A DNA stretch of 64,000 nt from Ancistrus triradiatus (GCA_025084515.1 JAJAGP010000099.1:186001-250000), one strand, 5' to 3'. Counted from the stretch's first letter, positions 22,956 to 34,473 are shown. The notes: generated from the sequence alone by a model not told the origin. A program made the numbers and translations.

Positions 22956-23789
22956 GGATGAGAGTTGCTATTTCCTTGCATTATAGCTATTCTTGCACGA
23001 CATTCCAGTATTGATTCTTATTCTGTGATGTCGTCTGCCGCCTTTTAAACAGACCATGTTACGGTCTGACGAGTAAAACTAGCAGCGTTTCAGAAATCCC
23101 TCTTTACACCACCGTCTTGCTCTAATGCCTCTGGAACATTGTTTTAATGTGGAAGTTACATTTGCTCAGCAGGCAGCGCGTGCCTGTAAATGGAGAATGA
23201 GGTGGAGCACCGCAGTCATATTCCGTTAGCGACTGTGTGTGGGTGAGCGGAGTTGCAATACCATGACAAATGGAGAAAATGGGAATCGCACAAAAATCTA
23301 GGGAAGAAAAAGTGGGGGTTTGTCATGGAGGGCATAATTTTTAGTGGCAAACAGTGGGAGTTCCTGCTGCGAAGGCTTTTTATTTTTTTGGATTCCGCCA
23401 TGACGGTTGGAAAGAATGCGTGAAATAGGGTCACAGCCATCATGTCGTATCGCCAAACGAGTATCTTGGGGTTAAGTGTCCTGTTCAAGGGCACCTGCAG
23501 GGAAAAGGAAAGTAAAGACATTACATGCTGCAGCTCAAATCAAAAGCACATTGTGTTCACCCTTGGATTACAACCAGTGAACAACCAGGGCAAGGCTCCA
23601 GCAACCGGATCAAAGAGTGCTGGTGGCTAATCTGGAACACTTTTCCACCAGAGACAGATCTTGGATAGTCAAACCCAAAATGCAGCTGGAACAGAACCTA
23701 GAATTGATGATGTCTAAGGCTTGGCGACAGCATCGTTTAGTCTCTAGTTGAACAGGTAAATGAGTTCATAGATCGTGCACCTTCAAATG
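22956..23789. other. No supported gene
   Basis: Unique-looking. The 101-codon reverse frame at 23216-23521 has no family signature. Confidence 0.4.
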
Positions 23790-23850
23790 TTTGCACATTT
23801 TGTAAGTCGCTCTGGATAAGGGCTTGTGCCAAATGACTAAATGTGAATAT
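23790..23850 (+). repeat. L2/SINE-type 3' tail fragment
   Basis: TTGTAAGTCGCTCTGGATAA then GGGCTTGTGCCAAATGACTAA, the tail shared by the SINEs and L2-type LINEs. Confidence 0.8.
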
Positions 23851-24037
23851 AGTCACCAACTAAGAGCTCCAAGTTACACACTGAGGTGATCAGTGGTCTA
23901 ATATGCTAAGACCCAACTGAAGTACATGTATGCGCCACTTAACAACCGCATTACATTCTGTGAAACAGGACGTTGACCGAAATGGACGTTGTCCCCGCAT
24001 GACCATAGCCACAAAGTCTTTTTTTGTTGTTGTTTAG

Positions 24038-24268
24038 ATTTATCATCTACGCCACCCAAGGAGGTTGGGTCCCTTTTTGAGTCTTGGTCCTCCCAAGGTT
24101 TCTTCCTCACAACACTTAGGGAGTTTTTCCTTGCCACTGTCGCCCTAGGCTTGCTCAATTTGGGATTGGACGTAGATATTAGGAGATCATCTAAACTTGT
24201 AAAGTTGCTTTGAGACAATGCTCCATTGTAAAAAGCGCTATATAAATAGATCTGACTTGACTTGACTT
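24038..24268 (+). repeat. Dispersed repeat T, copy 2 (longest)
   Basis: Runs from CCAAGGAGGTTGGGTCCC through GGGAGTTTTTCCTTGCCACT to GCTTTGAGACAATGCTCC and AAAAGCGCTATATAAATAGA, ending in repeated CTTGA. This resembles the 3' end of a retroposed element with a short tandem tail. The reverse frame at 23898-24218 is a shadow of this repeat. Confidence 0.8.
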
Positions 24269-24483
24269 TTTCTGCTACTATACTACTATAATGTAAATAT
24301 AAATGGGATTTTCACCAGAAAACTCAGTGCAAGTGATACAAAAAAATGGAGCTAAGCCAGTACACTTAAGAGGATGGTATGATGGACCTGATTCTTTTGT
24401 GTGATGGAAGCCAAAAATGCACTGATAGGAAGTATTGCGAACAGCATGGAAGATCAGCCAGATGAAACAGAGACTCAACGAGA

Positions 24484-25305
24484 GTTAGTTCTTGTCGTTA
24501 CCAATCCAAAAACAGCAAGTACCAAGCAAATTATTCCCATAAGGAATCATGTAAATTGAATTAGTTAATCATTTCCAGACTCCCAGAAAATCCACACTGT
24601 ATAAGGCATTATATGCATTAAAGGAGTTGTATTGTACATGTGCTCCCTGATTTACAATGGGGATATGTTCCTACAAATCCATCATAAGTTAAAGAATAAT
24701 ATAAGTTATGAAAATAATAATATAGAATAATATAAGTTAGTATCAGAATAATATAAGTTACGATAAGTAAGTTAATGTTTAAAGCACTTGCATTAACCTA
24801 GAGTTGGCCAAATTCATTAAGACACAAAGCTTATTTTATAATAACATGTTGAAAAATCTCATGTAATTTAGTGAGGAATGGATTGAAAGTGAAAAGTCAA
24901 AGCAAAACACTTACTCTATTGATGAACTCCAAGCGCTAGCATAGCTGCCAATGCTAACTGCAGCCTGTGTTCTGGAACATTCTATTTCTGGTTTGCTTAT
25001 AAAGGAACCTTGTTTAGGATCCATGGAGATTTATTTGCAGAACTGAAGGTACAGAATGCAGAACTGTAGACGTAAAAATAAAGAAAAACACAATAAAAAT
25101 AGCAGCAATCTTCTACTAGGACTCATGACTCGTGAATCATGAATCAAGTGTTGGGTGAAACAAGTCACTGGGCTCGTCTCATACAAGTTTAAGCAAGTGC
25201 GCAGAGAACCGAGCAAACAACGAGAACCCAAGGCAAATTCTCCTAGTCAAAATGGGTCGAGAACCAAATTGAGTTCCGAGATGGTTGAGAACTGATATAC
25301 TCCTG
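24484..25305. mobile_element. Tigger/pogo-like non-autonomous element, copy 3, decayed ends
   Basis: Interior matches copies 1 and 2 (GGCATTATATGCATTAAAGG, AGCAAAACACTTACTCTATT, CTGCAGCCTGTGTTCTGG). The left terminus is eroded. The right end, GAGAACTGATATACTCCTG, is a decayed version of the TIR. Confidence 0.8.
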
Positions 25306-25600
25306 TACAGGTAGTGGGGGTACACAGGTGTACTACTTACAATAGGACAAGCACATACACTTACGAACACCATTTACAACTTGTTACGAATAAACAGAGG
25401 AAAGTTATACACAAGGACTAACTTGGAGAAAAGTCTCTTAACACATCAACTGAGTTTGAACACTTCTGCTCTTTAACTCCTGCCTCTGCTCGTGGATCTA
25501 CAGCATTGATGGGATGTTGAGGTGACCAGCTGTTTATGGCCACAATGTCTGGAGTTAACAGATGGATTTTTATTTCCTATTATACTTTATTATAAATCTT

Positions 25601-25999
25601 AAGGCATAAAGCGAACAGTCGTTGGAAATTAAGCAGCACATACCAGTATGTTAATTTGACATTCAGTAATATGCATTTGGAAGAAAAGCCTTTTTCTCTG
25701 AGCAGCCATCTGAAAGGGATTTTTGAAGGTGGGGGTGACTGAAGTATTGCTACTAGGAATTAATGGTCTGATGAAATCAGTGGGATACTGAAGGCTGCAA
25801 CTAATTTCCTGCTAAAAATGTAGTTTGTGCAACGTGTATCAAATCCATGGTTTTGGCTATAGATCTGGTGGAAATGCTGACCGGCTTCTAAACAGGATTA
25901 CTGATTCCCCTGACAGAGAAAGCTTCAGCCACAGAGTCCGTACAAATTCAAACCAAAGAGCCACCACTGAGCGACGCTTTTAACCCTCAGCTGCTCGGC
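25601..25999. other. No supported gene
   Basis: No repeat or gene recognised. Confidence 0.4.
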
Positions 26000-26067
26000 A
26001 TTGCTGCCACTGTAGATCAATTTTAAGTCACTTTGGATAAAAGCTTCTGCCAAATGAATAAATGCAT
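26000..26067 (+). repeat. L2/SINE-type 3' tail fragment
   Basis: TTTTAAGTCACTTTGGATAA and AAGCTTCTGCCAAATGAATA match the LINE/SINE tail. Confidence 0.7.
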
Positions 26068-26633
26068 TGTCATGTGAAGTTTGAGGCTGGTCCATAAATT
26101 GAGGCTGTGTGCTGCACTGCTCCTGAAAGGTAGATGTTAGTTGTTAGGCAGCAGGTTACGAAAATGGACAGCCTAATAATGCATGATGTATTAGGAAAGA
26201 GGGTTTGCTGGTTAATGGTCACTTGCGTACCGTCATGTCTCTGCTGGCTCTGTCTGTCTTCTTTTGCTTTGTTATTGAGACGTAGGAATATACACGGTAG
26301 CCATTCCTGTTTCTGTGGGCGTTTGGGCCCAGATGCAGAGCTGGAGAAGGTCCACAAGAGGAAAGGTTTGTACTAGGCAGTGTTGATTTTGTTGACTAAT
26401 GATTTTCGTCATAGTTTTTGTCGACGACTCTTTTTGTTCTAATGAAAACGAGATGATGTCTAAACTAAAATGAATGAAAAACGTCAAAACCTAGGATGAA
26501 ATGAATTGACACTTTTGTCAGCGAATAAAAATGGGACGAAAATGTTTGGCAGAGACGACATCCAATCAGATCTGACAAGTTAGGAAAAGATCCAATCATA
26601 ACTTTAGTACATATGGAAAGGCGGGATGAGTTG

Positions 26634-26832
26634 GGACTGTGATAGCCTAGAGGTTAAGGTACTGGACTTTGGACCAGAAGGTCCAGGGTTCAAATCTGAC
26701 CTCCGCCAAGCTGCCACTGTTGGGTCCTTGAGCAAGACCCTTAACCCACAATTGCTTGGATTGTAAGACTGTATCAATTGTAAGTCGCTCTGGATAAGGG
26801 TGTCTGCTAAATGCTGTAAATGTAAATGTAAA
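26634..26832 (+). repeat. tRNA-derived SINE inside hAT-like element
   Basis: Full order: GGGACTGTGATAGCCTAGAG (A box), GGTTCAAATCTGACC (B box), body, GTCGCTCTGGATAAGGGTGT, and a tail of three TGTAAA units. It was inserted after the hAT-like element. Confidence 0.93.
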
Positions 26833-26861
26833 TGTTGGGTAGCGATCCAGTCAGTAATGTG

Positions 26862-27094
26862 GTTAGACGCAGACGTTTGATCTGATCCAGGAAGGCCGTA
26901 CTAGCTCCACAATATCAACAGCTGGGAGAAAGAGGAGAGTCGATATATGGACACATTTCTTATTTGATATCAAGGAAAACAAAACTCTTTGTAAGCCGTG
27001 TGGGAAGAAAATCTCCGGTAAAAACACAACAGCGTTTAAACAACATCTGCAGGCATGTTGTCCTGAAACTGCAGTCAAGCTATCAGCACCTAAA
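26862..27094 (+). pseudogene. BED-type zinc finger remnant of hAT transposase
   Basis: A 77-codon frame without ATG, closed by stop codons at both ends. It reads RRVDIWTHFLFD, then CKPCGKKISGKNTTAFKQHL and CC. This gives the C-x2-C ... H-x4-C metal-binding pattern and the 'TTAFKQHL' helix typical of BED fingers, which bind DNA at the N-terminus of many hAT transposases. The rest of the transposase, including the catalytic region, is absent. The reverse frame over the same bases is a shadow. Confidence 0.75.
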
Positions 27095-27617
27095 TAGCAA
27101 ATAAGGTAGAGATTAAAATATGTTTTCAGTTTGCAACGTGGATATATTTTACTTTTTCTAAAAAGTGTTCATACTATATTTAAGGAGTATTCGGGTAACA
27201 TAACTCTGTTTATACTGTAATTATGAATAAATGCATATAGAGCATGCACATATATCCGTTCTTATATGTTTACGTAATTTATTCTAACTTGATTCTATTG
27301 TACAATATCTCATGAGTGTCCACACTGAGTGTGAAGCAGCTCTATGGTGAAAATTTTGAGTAATAACCACTTTTAATGTATACTTTTATTATCAATGCAT
27401 GCATGTAGATATTTCAATTTAAAAGGGAAATGTTACAAATGGAATTACGTATTGCAACATTTCCATTTCATATTTTTACTGCAGATTTAGTTGACTATAA
27501 TCTTATTATAATTAGTCGACTAAAACTAAAAACAACTCAGATGACTAAATGACATTTTAGTCAAAAGACTATAACTAAAACTCAATTAAAATTTGCTGTC
27601 AAAATGAACACTGGTAC

Positions 27618-28218
27618 TAGGGCTGGGTTTTGCCACTGATATCCTGAATCGGTTTGATTCTGATTCTCAAGGTCCTGATTCGATTCAATTTTCTGTTCGA
27701 TTCAATATCAGTTCAGTTAGGGATATTTCAGTTACAATACCAGGTTTTGTTTGGATAGTTTTCAGAGAACTAACTTTGTAATTGTACAGGACACTCAGCC
27801 TACCACTAATACAAAAATTAGTGTTTACATGAAGAGTTAACCTAACCCACCTGTGTTTGGAATGGCCACTTGACTCAAATGTTTATCAAATGTCTGGGTA
27901 AAACACGGTGTGGTTTTAGAACATTAATAAGGCTTCAGAAGAATTTTCAACAATGCTGTATGGATTTATATCTCTCATATAAAAGTTTCCAGAGCCTCAG
28001 TTATGTTTTTTGACACAGGGAGAACTTGAAGGTAATTTCATTTCAATTTGCCTTCTCTAGTGGAGGTCGTTTGGCCAGTGTTTCCTCTGCTTCAAAACTT
28101 CAAGAACTGTCATGAAATCGCAAAACAAATTGATCTCGGGTATATAGATCGATATCGGGTCTTTCTAATAAAGAGCTGTTTGAATCTAAAAAAACGTTTT
28201 TTTTTAAACCCACCCCTA
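27618..28218. mobile_element. hAT-like element with TAGGGCTGGGTTT ends
   Basis: TIRs are TAGGGCTGGGTTT and complement TAGGGGTGGGTTT. Once the 26378-27613 insertion is removed, the left flank is GTTTGTAC (26366-26373) and the right flank GTTAGTAC (28219-28226), matching in 7 of 8 bases. The first hAT-like element therefore landed on the edge of this older one. The ends resemble those of the miniature elements at 41785-41955 and 51486-51962. No transposase is seen; the 90-codon frame at its end is incidental. Confidence 0.8.
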
Positions 28219-28228
28219 GTTAGTACCA

Positions 28229-28385
28229 CCACAGATCAGGTCCTGTTTGGGTGGTGGATCATTCTCAGCACTGCAGTGAGTATGAGTGGATCAAACTGCT
28301 GGAGTTTGCAAACCTCTTAGTGTCACTGTTGGACTGAGAATGGCCCACCGTGTATTTGTTTGGTCAATGAGTGCATCTGGGTACC
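28229..28385 (+). repeat. Dispersed fish repeat fragment
   Basis: GGTGGTGGATCATTCTCAGC, ACTGCAGTGAGTATGAGTGG and GTCACTGTTGGACTGAGAAT form a block I recognise as a common teleost interspersed sequence. Class not assigned. Confidence 0.5.
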
Positions 28386-30254
28386 AGGCTAGAGGTGGCT
28401 TAACAGGGTACTAGAGCCTCCTTTCAATTGTACCATCATTACATTCATACATATAAAGATTAATTGGATTCCAACAGTTTCTTCTTGGTGAGTATTTTTT
28501 GTCAACGAGTATACTTTACTAGTACCAAGGGCCTTTACTTTATTGGACCTTTACGTTAAGGGCCTTTACTTTATTGGTACAGAAGGCCAAGGTCTGGCTG
28601 TTTTATTGTTGAAAAGTGGCAGGGTCTGGATACTTTATCCATTTGATTTCAGGTTTTCCTAAAAATGCCAAAAGGTTCAAATCGATTGTGCTGCTGTGAC
28701 TGCAGACCACTAAGGGTTAAGAGTCTGGTTCGATGCAAATTAATGAATTTGCGGTGCGCTGCTAGAGCTTCATTTAACCGACAAACAAGCTCTTTTGATT
28801 AAACCTCATTAGTTACCTTTCATGATATCAATCCAGTTACATCCTGGAGGGAAGAGTGTAAATAATGGATGAGACAAGTGTGTGCATCAGTGAGTGTGTG
28901 TGTTTCTCAGAACTCTTTTGTTGGATTGAAGTCCCATGGTGTTCCCCTCTTTGACCTTCCCAGTCAAAACTGTCGGAAGCCGGACTTCCCTTGTGTATTC
29001 TTCACCACTAAATAATTACCTGGATGGGGAGGCAGTTAAACACACTCACTCTCTCACACACATCCCTACCCAGGTGACCCAGTCATTTAAGGTGAAATCC
29101 CTAATCGCGCTCATTTCCTGATCTCACAGGGATGCAATTAAAGACCTTGCACTGCCCTTTCTCCCCGGTGCTCTTCAGGCGAATCGCATCATCTAAAGTA
29201 ATCACGTTTATCTAGCATGGCTTTAAACAATGGGCTTGCACACTGACTGTGAATCACTTAATGTACTTATGAGGCTTACGAGTGCTTATGTGTTTACTCA
29301 GTATGTGTTATGGGATTATTCGTTTACCCAGTTCGATCGGGACTCCGAGAACTGCGCGATTATCATTTACAACGCATATTAAAAGCCCAAAGTTCTAAGC
29401 ACTGGTTGAATTACTGGAGGGCTTTCATGCAAAATTAAGTGTAATTATCTTTGCAGAGGAACAAGGTCCTTGAAACCCCTAGGAGGTCAGGACTCTAGGA
29501 GAAGGCGCTAATAGAATGGGACAGGACTTGCTCAAAAAGAGGGCAAATTGGAGAGAAACTGAGCTCATGAGACAGACCCAGTGGGATTGTCTCTACCTCC
29601 TGATGTCGACGTGGATGTATAAATGTCCTGCAGGCATACCGCACTGGGCCTGAGGGACAACAGCAGAGCCTGTGTTCTGACAAAATGTGATAAGCACTGT
29701 ATATCACAGCAGAGGATCAATATACTGTAGCACACTTAGAAACACAGACAGACAGACATGTACATTACAACATGCATAACAGGCTTGGCAGTCATGTAAA
29801 CATGACTAACACCAGATACACTCAAAGCTTTAGAGGTCATCGCAAAAGCATATAAGGCTTACACGTAAATAAAGCTGGGTTTTGTGACCGTTCATAGCTT
29901 AAGAAATGGGGCTTCCAGTAGACATTTGGCTCCGATTTTTCACAGAAGGCTGTGAACTGTCCCAAAATAGCACTGTTTATCTGAAGAACAAAGGAAGCCT
30001 CGCCAGTGAGAGATAGAATACACACACGTCAATCCATCGGTCCAAATGAACATGCAGGTTTGTACTACAGGATCAATTCCTTCATTTTCTATACGCGCTT
30101 AAACCAATTCAGGCTCACAGGTGTATTCAGACTCACATCCGATGTAAACTTTGTGCTTTTTAAGCGAAGCAACAGCAGTACGTGCAGCAGCAAATCATGT
30201 TGGAATCACCATGATTTTATGGTTGAGCAAATCACCCCTTATGTACGAGTGGAA
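28386..30254. other. No supported gene; unique-looking stretch
   Basis: Nearly 1.9 kb with no repeat that I recognise, the longest repeat-poor stretch in the first half. Short frames on both strands lack signatures. Non-coding conservation cannot be judged from sequence alone. Confidence 0.45.
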
Positions 30255-30360
30255 CAAAAGTATATTCAGGTATACGCAATGGAACGTGTTCTGTTGGCCG
30301 AAATGGTTGTTGACCGGACATTATCATAGTCACATAGTCTTTTTATGTTACTGTAATGTA
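30255..30360 (+). repeat. Family R fragment
   Basis: GGCCGAAATGGTTGTTGACC, then ACATTATCATAGTCACATAG and TGTTACTGTAATGTA, match family R at 50625-50695. A Tc1-like fragment follows directly. Confidence 0.6.
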
Positions 30361-30720
30361 CAGTGGGGCAAAAAAGTATTTAGTCAGCCACTGATTGTGC
30401 AAGTTCTCCTACTTTGAAAGATGAGAGAGGTCTGTAATTTTCATCATAGGTACGCTTCAACTATGAGAGACACAATGAGAAAAAAAAATCCAGGAAATCA
30501 CATGGTAGGATTTTTAAAGAATTTAATTGTAAATTATGGTGGAAAATAAGTATTTGGTCACCCACAAACAAGCAACATTTCTGGCTCTCACAGACCTGTA
30601 ACTTTTTTAAGAAGCTCTTCTGTCCTCCACTCGTTACCTGTATTAATGGCACCTGTTTAACCTCATTATCTGTATAAAAGACATCTGTCCACAGCCTCAA
30701 ACAGTCAGACTGCAAATGGA
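30361..30720 (+). mobile_element. Tc1-like element (family A), truncated
   Basis: Full TIR from CAGTGGGGCAAAAAAGTATT, with TA before it, then the 5' leader of the transposase side (complement of 14860-15010). It stops at about 30720, where repeat T begins, just before transposase coding would start. Orientation is opposite to the other two copies. Confidence 0.9.
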
Positions 30721-30722
30721 CC

Positions 30723-30909
30723 ATTGTCTCAAAGCAACTTTACAAGTTTAGATTATCTCCTAATATCTACGTCCAATCCCAAATTGAGCAAGCCTAGGGT
30801 GACAGTGGCAAGGAAAAACTCCCTAAGTGTTATGAAGAAGAAACCTTGGGAGGACCAAGACTCAAAAAGGGACCCGACCTCCTTGGGCGGCGTAGATGAT
30901 AAATCTAAG
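30723..30909 (-). repeat. Dispersed repeat T, copy 3
   Basis: Reverse of 24038-24225: CATTGTCTCAAAGCAACTTT, GTGACAGTGGCAAGGAAAAA, CTTGGGAGGACCAAGACTC. Its plus-strand 88-codon frame is a translation of the repeat, and the reverse of 24038-24225 gives a similar frame. Confidence 0.8.
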
Positions 30910-31242
30910 AATGAAACTAATTTATCTAAACTAATAAGTCATACATACCTCCCTGGCTGCACACAACCTAGAGGGAATGATCCCACTTGAAAAAACACTA
31001 ATTTCCAGACCAGGCAATGCAGTATGACCTTCAAGTACTAAATCCAGTGCAGCGTTACTAGTAGGAAGTCACAGCGATTAAGTGACCGGCACTCACCACT
31101 CCTAGGTATATGTAGGAGAAATTGGAATGACTCTTTAGTGTCAAGCGTACAGACTTTACCATTTCACGTGTGCGGCACCTAAAATTGTCATAGTTTGTGC
31201 AAAGTAAAGCAATATTCATGAAAATATACTAAGTCAAATTAT

Positions 31243-31440
31243 GGGACTGTGGTAGCCTAGTGGTTAGGGTACAGGACTATGGACCAGAAGGTCCAAGGTT
31301 CAAATCCCACCTCTCCCAAGCTGCCACTGTTGGGTCCTTGAGCAAGGCCCTTAACCCACAATTGCTTGGATTGTAAGACTGTACCAATTGTAAGTCGCTC
31401 TGGATAAGGGCGTCTGCTAAATGCTGTAAATGTAAATGTA
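31243..31440 (+). repeat. tRNA-derived SINE, full length
   Basis: Best-preserved plus-strand copy. A box GTGGTAGCCTAGTGGTTAGG, B box GGTTCAAATCCCACC, body GAGCAAGGCCCTTAACCC, LINE-type tail GTCGCTCTGGATAAGGGCGT, end in TGTAAATGTAAATG. Confidence 0.95.
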
Positions 31441-31599
31441 TGACATAAGTAAAATTTATGTCAGTAAAAAAATACATTCTAAAGTACATTTCTTTCTTAA
31501 ATTTGGCCAGCTGTTTACAGCCGCAAACGTCTGGAGTTAAAAGGCGGAATTTTATTTCCTATTAAGCTGACCAGACAAAAAAAAAAAAAATCACCTTGC

Positions 31600-32012
31600 A
31601 TATTTAAGTTGGTAGTAACTTCATTCTCCTGCAGATGGCATTGCACAACTATAACCAACTATAAATAACTGTGGGGTGTGTGACGGGATTCACAGATTGC
31701 GAAGAGGTGGTACAGTGCAGTGAATGTCTCATTTGACGTGTGGAATATGGGTCAGAAAGCAAAAAGGAGTGATTGCATTTGGGAGTGCCAAAGGCCAGAG
31801 TGAAGGAAGTAGCAGAATTTGCAGGTCTATTGAAGTGTATGGTCATGCGGGTGTAGCAGCAGTGGCAAAAATCCCAGTCTACAAGAAATTCTACTCAGAA
31901 TTGTGGCTGAAATACAAAACTGACAGACAGGGACCGCCGGCGTGTTTTATGGCTTGTGAAAAAAACCTCTTCGATTCCAGGCAAGAATTGCTTCTAGAAG
32001 TCAACACAGGTC
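31600..32012 (+). pseudogene. Tc1-type transposase remnant (family B), copy 3
   Basis: The frame at 31724-32012 reads QKGVIAFGSAKGQSEGS, and further on FDSRQELLLEVNTGP, two phrases typical of the N-terminal DNA-binding half of Tc1-type transposases. Between them the sequence is scrambled by small indels. It ends abruptly at 32013 in repeat T. No catalytic domain remains. Confidence 0.7.
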
Positions 32013-32015
32013 CTC

Positions 32016-32160
32016 AAGTCAAGTCAAATTTATTTATAAAGGGCTTTTACAGCGGAGCATTGTCTCAAAGCTGCTTTACAAATATATTGGCTCAAAGCCC
32101 TAGTTGAGCAAGCCTGAGGCAATCCACAGTGTACAAATTGAGGAATTTCAAGACCACTGT
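32016..32160 (-). repeat. Dispersed repeat T, copy 4, short
   Basis: CAAGTCAAATTTATTTATAA, then GCATTGTCTCAAAGCTGCTT and GAGCAAGCCTGAGGCA, the reverse of the 3' part of repeat T. Confidence 0.7.
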
Positions 32161-32339
32161 TACTCAGTCGACCAACAAAGAGCACTCCAAGAGCAAGGTG
32201 GGTAGTAGTCTGCGAGGACATTTGCATTTTCTATACTGTCCTGACTTTTTTATATGGGGTTGTATGCAATGGGTGTTAATTTAACATGAAGATAGAAAAG
32301 TTTCCAAACAGATTTTACAATACACACATACAATAATTA

Positions 32340-32460
32340 CGAACTACTAATCCTTTTTTCAGCCCTGTCGATTAAACTGTATTAAATAAGCACAGTCCTG
32401 GTTTGCCTGCATCCTGACTGATTGCTGGTGTAACAATAATTATTTACACAATCATCCATC
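32340..32460 (+). repeat. Partner of 22390-22500
   Basis: CCCTGTCGATTAAACTGTA, ACAGTCCTGGTTTG and CTGACTGATTGCTGGTGTAA occur in the same order as in 22405-22480. Confidence 0.6.
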
Positions 32461-32767
32461 ATTACCCTAACCATTTAATGGAGTGTATTGGGTTTAGTTC
32501 ACTGTACACATTAGTTCCTCAATCATTCTGCTCTTAAACATAATATCTGAGTGCTCAGAGATAGCATGGAGTTTGTTGTTGGATTTTTTCGTCGAGTCGT
32601 GCAGTTCCGGTGCCTCTCAAGCAAGTTTTTGCAAGTTGCTATCACAGCAAAAAGAGATGAAGAGTCATCTCCCTCAGGCACAGTAAATTGTGTGTGCATA
32701 TAATGCGTGACCCCAACGGAAGACACTACCGGCATTCAAACCCAGGTCCTTGTGATGCTAAGTTCTT

Positions 32768-33566
32768 TTCACATCGAGTCTGAGGAAAAAAACACACGTA
32801 CATTAGTGTAGTTCTTCACACCGAGTCCAAAACTGATGGACTACAATGCTGTGTAAAACTTTAAATCAGAGCCTGTTTAATTTTTGCGTTGTTCGGATTG
32901 TTAAAGTCAGGCTGACCAATCAGAGCTCGGTTGTCAGGCAGAACAGCTCATTTTGCTAGCAGCAGAACACATTTACATTTACATTTTCAGCATTTAGCAG
33001 ACGCCCTTATCCAGAGCGACTTACAATTGGTACAGTCTTACAATCCAAGCAATTGTGGGTTAAGGGTCTTGCTCAAGGACCCAACAGTGGTAGAGGTGGG
33101 ATTTGAACCCTGGACCTTCTGGTCCATAGTCCTGTACCTTACCCGCTAGGCTACCACAGTCCCTAACACAAGAGCTTATGGGGCAAGGAACACGCCGGCT
33201 ATAGAAACATCTGGTGGAATATAACTGAAAGGCTGGAGAATGATGGTGATAAACCTCACAGTGACTGTATGAAACAGTTTCTTGTTTATTTTAGTGCATT
33301 CTAGTCTGTTCATGCCCACAAAAAAAAAAAAAAAAAGCTAAAAATTCCTCCGCTAATCTTGGCTGGTGTTTTTTTTAATTATTTTTTTTAAGTAGACGAT
33401 ATGAAAAAGACACTGCAAATTTCTCTGACCCATTAAGAGAAGGGAAATTAAAGAAAGCAAAAGCAAACAGGGAGTTTCCAGTGTTTAGACAAAAAAAAAA
33501 AAAAAATGCATCGGACATGATGTGAAAGTCCTACTACGTCAAAATCGTACTCGGTGTGACAAGGCC
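32768..33566. mobile_element. TIR element with TTCACATCGAGT ends
   Basis: The left end TTCACATCGAGTCTG is partly complementary to the right end ACTCGGTGTGAC. An extra TTCACACCGAGTCC lies at about 32815. A SINE is inserted in it. No coding sequence and no clear target duplication were seen, so limits are tentative. Confidence 0.45.
32971..33163 (-). repeat. tRNA-derived SINE
   Basis: Tail ATTTACATTTACATTTTCAG, LINE-type segment, body with a short deletion, then the B-box and A-box complements. Confidence 0.92.
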
Positions 33567-33599
33567 TTTGTGCATTGAGAAATACTCCGTACTAATAAC

Positions 33600-33785
33600 C
33601 TGCAGAACGATCTGTTTGGCTCCCTACACAACAAGTACTAGGTCAACCATAGGATCATGTTTTCCAGCAAGCTGATTGAGACATTTCTTGCACAAAACTG
33701 GAAGACCCTTGTGTTAAGTGTAGCAGCCTGTAGACAAGCCTGTGTCTTCATTGTGTAGGCGTATTGTGCTGTACAATCGCGGTCA
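33600..33785 (+). repeat. Partner of 22760-22950
   Basis: ATCTGTTTGGCTCCCT, AGCTGATTGAGACATTTCTT, CAGCCTGTAGACAAGCCT and TTGTGCTGTA run in the same order as in 22760-22950. Confidence 0.6.
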
Positions 33786-34473
33786 CGATAGAGCATGTTA
33801 GAAAAACCACAAGCCATGGTCAGACAGTGCTGGCATCATGGTGTGTAATGGTCTTAATGGCCAGGAAAGGTTGTGCTGCCTCGGGAGTGGAAGGTCACGG
33901 GGTTGAATGTGGAACCAGACCCAGTGCATGCTGAGGGCCGGGTGCAGTTTGGAGCCATTAGTTGTTAATGAGCTGCCGGAAATTCGAGAGTTGCCTGATA
34001 TTACAGTGCTTTCTTATCACAGCGTGTACAAAGGCAGCCATGTAGCTGTCAGCAAGCACTGAGGTGTGTGTGAGACACGATGCTGACAGTTTAACTTCTA
34101 ATCTCCGTCAGCTTCCTGTCTCTCTGCTATACCTTCTCTCTCTCTCTCATACACACACAAACACACTCTCACACTCATTCACATTACCATACCCACGGCT
34201 AACGTGTCTTCCGTCTCTACAACCTGCATTAATGCCACGAATTTATTTTCTCTCACTATCACCCTCACTCGTTCTCGTCCATTCTTCATCTCCCTATTTT
34301 CCTGACAGGCCCAATCCGTGACCTTTAGAAACTAACTTATCAAAGCCGAATCTGGCCTTCATTTGGAATTTCAATAAGAGAATTTGTCTTTTCCAAAGCG
34401 CGTCAGTTTTGACACTTGGTGACATTCTCTTGCTCACATTCTCAGCAGCCGCTGTGTCATGACATTAAACATA
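33786..34473. other. No supported gene
   Basis: Unique-looking, with a CT/CA microsatellite at 34134-34175. Confidence 0.45.

Larger units (their letters stand above)
23926..25600 (+). repeat. Unclassified repeat family R, copy 1, interrupted
   Basis: Pieces 23926-24037, 24270-24483 and 25306-25600 match family R at 49228-51300. Shared phrases are GACCGAAATGGACGTTG, AGATCAGCCAGATGAAACAG, ACTCAACGAGAG, GTACTACTTACAATAGGACA and CACATCAACTGAGTT. Repeat T and a Tigger-like element interrupt it. The end (CAGCTGTTTATGGCCAC, AATGTCTGGAGTTAACAG) recurs at 31505-31560. Confidence 0.7.
26378..27613 (+). mobile_element. hAT-like element with 8-bp target duplication
   Basis: Ends CAGTGTTGATTTTG and complement CAGTGTTCATTTTG (13 of 14 identical). 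Exact 8-bp target duplication GTACTAGG lies at 26370-26377 and 27614-27621. An 8-bp duplication with short TIRs beginning CAGTG is typical of the hAT superfamily. The interior holds a BED-finger remnant and a SINE. At 1236 bp it lacks the catalytic part of a transposase and is non-autonomous. Confidence 0.92.

Noticed and set aside
31243..31440. tRNA genes suggested by A and B boxes
   Set aside because: The boxes belong to SINE heads followed by a LINE-type tail in many copies; no clean cloverleaf tRNA was seen.
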